A stretch of DNA of 6,577 nucleotides, from positions 1-6,577 of the forward strand of contig JAGBCG010000065.1 in NCBI GenBank assembly GCA_017938055.1, given 5' to 3'. The position numbers and the translations under genes are program-made. The notes under the pieces were generated by a model that saw only the letters and a list, made by a program, of their open reading frames with translations, made no database searches and had not been told where the DNA came from. Source of the stretch: Clostridia bacterium (GTDB lineage Bacteria > Bacillota > Clostridia > Oscillospirales > CAG-382). Below are positions 5,829 through 6,577 of the stretch, piece after piece (within the stretch, counting starts at the first letter, position 1; every line of letters begins with the position of its first letter).

Positions 5829-6251
5829 TTACATATTCAATCTCTCTCTAAGAATAGTTGACGAAATTCCGTCAGTATGGTCAAGGTAAACAACACTGCA
5901 CCCTTCAAGTGCAAACTGCTTTTCATACTCGTTCCATGAAGGCGTTCCTTTCCAATCAGAGCCAACGAACACAGCATCTATGCCGTACTGTTTCACAGCC
6001 GAGAGCTTATCCATATCGTTTTGCGGAACAACCTTATCAACATACTTTATGGCTTCAACTATTTCCATGCGGTCTTTTTCACAGATTATGGGAAGCTTGT
6101 TTTTTCTTTCAAGAGAAAGACTGTCGGTAGTCACACCCACTATTAAGTATTCACACTGCTCTTTTGCTCTTTTAAGAATATTTAAGTGCCCTATATGAAA
6201 CATATCGAAAACACCTGTTGTGTAGCCAACCTTATACTTTTTCTCCGACAT
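5829..6251 (-). CDS. TagD-like cytidylyltransferase (CDP-alcohol synthesis)
   Basis: A 140-residue small cytidylyltransferase of the HxGH nucleotidyltransferase superfamily. It should couple CTP with a phosphorylated small alcohol (glycerol 3-phosphate in TagD; choline or ethanolamine phosphate in related enzymes) to give a CDP donor plus pyrophosphate. Visible motifs: GYTTGVFDMFHIGH (9-22) with the catalytic H19-x-G-H22; EKDRMEIVEAIKYVDKVV (58-75), matching TagD's R...I-YVD region, with R61; VFVGSDWKG (94-102); and the C-terminal HTDGISSTILRERL (125-138), equivalent to the RTxGISTT signature but with His in place of Arg. It is about 10 residues longer than TagD (129). The start has AAGGTG 5 nt upstream and follows the GT2 stop by only 2 nt. 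Position directly before licD points to donor supply for that enzyme. CDP-glycerol is favoured by fold, but substrate is not settled by sequence; an adenylyltransferase role is less likely. Confidence 0.9.
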   Translation of the reverse strand: MSEKKYKVGYTTGVFDMFHIGHLNILKRAKEQCEYLIVGVTTDSLSLERKNKLPIICEKDRMEIVEAIKYVDKVVPQNDMDKLSAVKQYGIDAVFVGSDWKGTPSWNEYEKQFALEGCSVVYLDHTDGISSTILRERLNM

Positions 6252-6253
6252 TT

Positions 6254-6577
6254 TTACACCTTATTTCTTGCGAACTTTTTAAAGACCCAGCCTCTTATGC
6301 TGTTGGGAAGCAAAACCTGAACAACAAGTCTTTTTGCCACATTTACAAAATATATGCCAAAGCCTATTATCTTGTTGTCAAGCATAAATTTTTGCAATTT
6401 TGCTTCACTCTTAAAATACTTCATACCGCCGCGGCGTTTGTACATTTCTTTGCCCACACGTACATTTACAAGTACATCCCCGGTGTTTGCAAAAACCGCA
6501 CCGTTTTGCATCATTCTCAGCCACAGATAGTAATCTTCTTCACAGTACCAGTCGATATAACCGCCGGCTTTTGCATA
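6254..6577 (-). CDS. GT2-family glycosyltransferase, C-terminal part (N-terminus beyond right edge)
   Basis: The frame is open from the right edge to a TAA at 6254-6256, giving 108 residues of a longer protein; the ATG at 6514 is internal, because the coding signal continues upstream of it. The first visible residues, AGGYIDWYCEEDYYLWLRM, contain the ED pair (second E and D of CEED) that supplies the catalytic base in GT2 enzymes. These are followed by VNVRVGKEMYKRRGG, a conserved block in GT2 proteins of capsule and amylovoran-type loci that usually sits near residue 200 of about 270-300. The DxD and nucleotide-binding N-terminal domain must lie outside the window. The basic, hydrophobic tail may help association with the membrane. 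Its stop lies 2 nt before the cytidylyltransferase ATG, so the two are almost certainly cotranscribed. It should add a sugar to the repeat unit; identity unknown. Confidence 0.9.
   Translation of the reverse strand, partial: YAKAGGYIDWYCEEDYYLWLRMMQNGAVFANTGDVLVNVRVGKEMYKRRGGMKYFKSEAKLQKFMLDNKIIGFGIYFVNVAKRLVVQVLLPNSIRGWVFKKFARNKV
6257..6262 (-). promoter_or_regulatory. Ribosome binding site of the cytidylyltransferase gene
   Basis: AAGGTG on the minus strand, 5 nt before the ATG at 6251, lies inside the last codons of the upstream GT2 gene. It supports the chosen start and indicates coupling. Confidence 0.65.

Noticed and set aside
5401..5889. 162-codon open frame on the plus strand across licD and the end of the cytidylyltransferase gene
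   Set aside because: It is antisense to two clearly conserved genes, has no recognisable domain and no convincing ribosome binding site. It is best explained as a shadow frame.
6254..6514. Complete 86-residue gene starting at the ATG at 6514
   Set aside because: The frame stays open to the window edge and the upstream codons encode the conserved GT2 AGGYIDWYCEED block, so this is the tail of a longer gene.
1..6577. Mobile elements, CRISPR arrays, tRNA or rRNA genes, rho-independent terminators
   Set aside because: No inverted repeats with T-tracts, regularly spaced repeats, transposase-like frames or RNA-gene signatures were seen on either strand by eye.

Overview
The window is an internal stretch of a surface-polysaccharide (capsule or exopolysaccharide) biosynthesis locus. 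All eight genes lie on the minus strand, so transcription runs from the right edge to the left edge. The host is most likely a low-to-moderate GC Gram-positive bacterium of the Bacillota, probably Clostridia. The reasons are the strong AGGAGG-type ribosome binding sites in front of most genes, the AT-rich composition, tight gene packing and a LicD plus TagD-like gene pair. I cannot name the genus from the sequence.

In transcription order the genes are: the C-terminal end of a GT2 glycosyltransferase (6577-6254, runs off the right edge); a TagD-like CDP-alcohol cytidylyltransferase (6251-5829); a LicD-family phosphotransferase with a GTG start (5811-4969); a compact GT-A fold glycosyltransferase (4969-4178); a YdjC/ChbG/HpnK-family carbohydrate deacetylase (4165-3329); a GT4 glycosyltransferase (3260-2034); a polytopic Wzy/O-antigen-ligase-like polymerase (2019-814); and the N-terminal two thirds of a second GT4 glycosyltransferase (782-1, runs off the left edge). 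Gene junctions are a 1-nt overlap or 2 to 31 nt, except for one 68-nt gap at 3261-3328. This layout looks like one operon segment with much translational coupling. No convincing promoter, terminator, tRNA, mobile element, CRISPR array or long repeat was seen, and no gene-free stretch exceeds 68 nt.

Working model (inference): the glycosyltransferases assemble a lipid-linked repeat unit at the cytoplasmic membrane face. The cytidylyltransferase makes a CDP-activated polar alcohol (CDP-glycerol is the first guess) and LicD transfers the phospho-alcohol onto a sugar. The YdjC-like enzyme removes an acetyl group from an N-acetylated sugar, and the Wzy-like protein polymerises units on the outer face. 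An anionic phosphodiester plus a free amine in one repeat unit would give a zwitterionic polymer, which is the most interesting prediction here. The initiating transferase, the flippase and the chain-length regulators are not in the window and presumably lie outside it. Composition changes along the locus: the polymerase gene is markedly AT-richer than the LicD/cytidylyltransferase end, which suggests a mosaic cluster.
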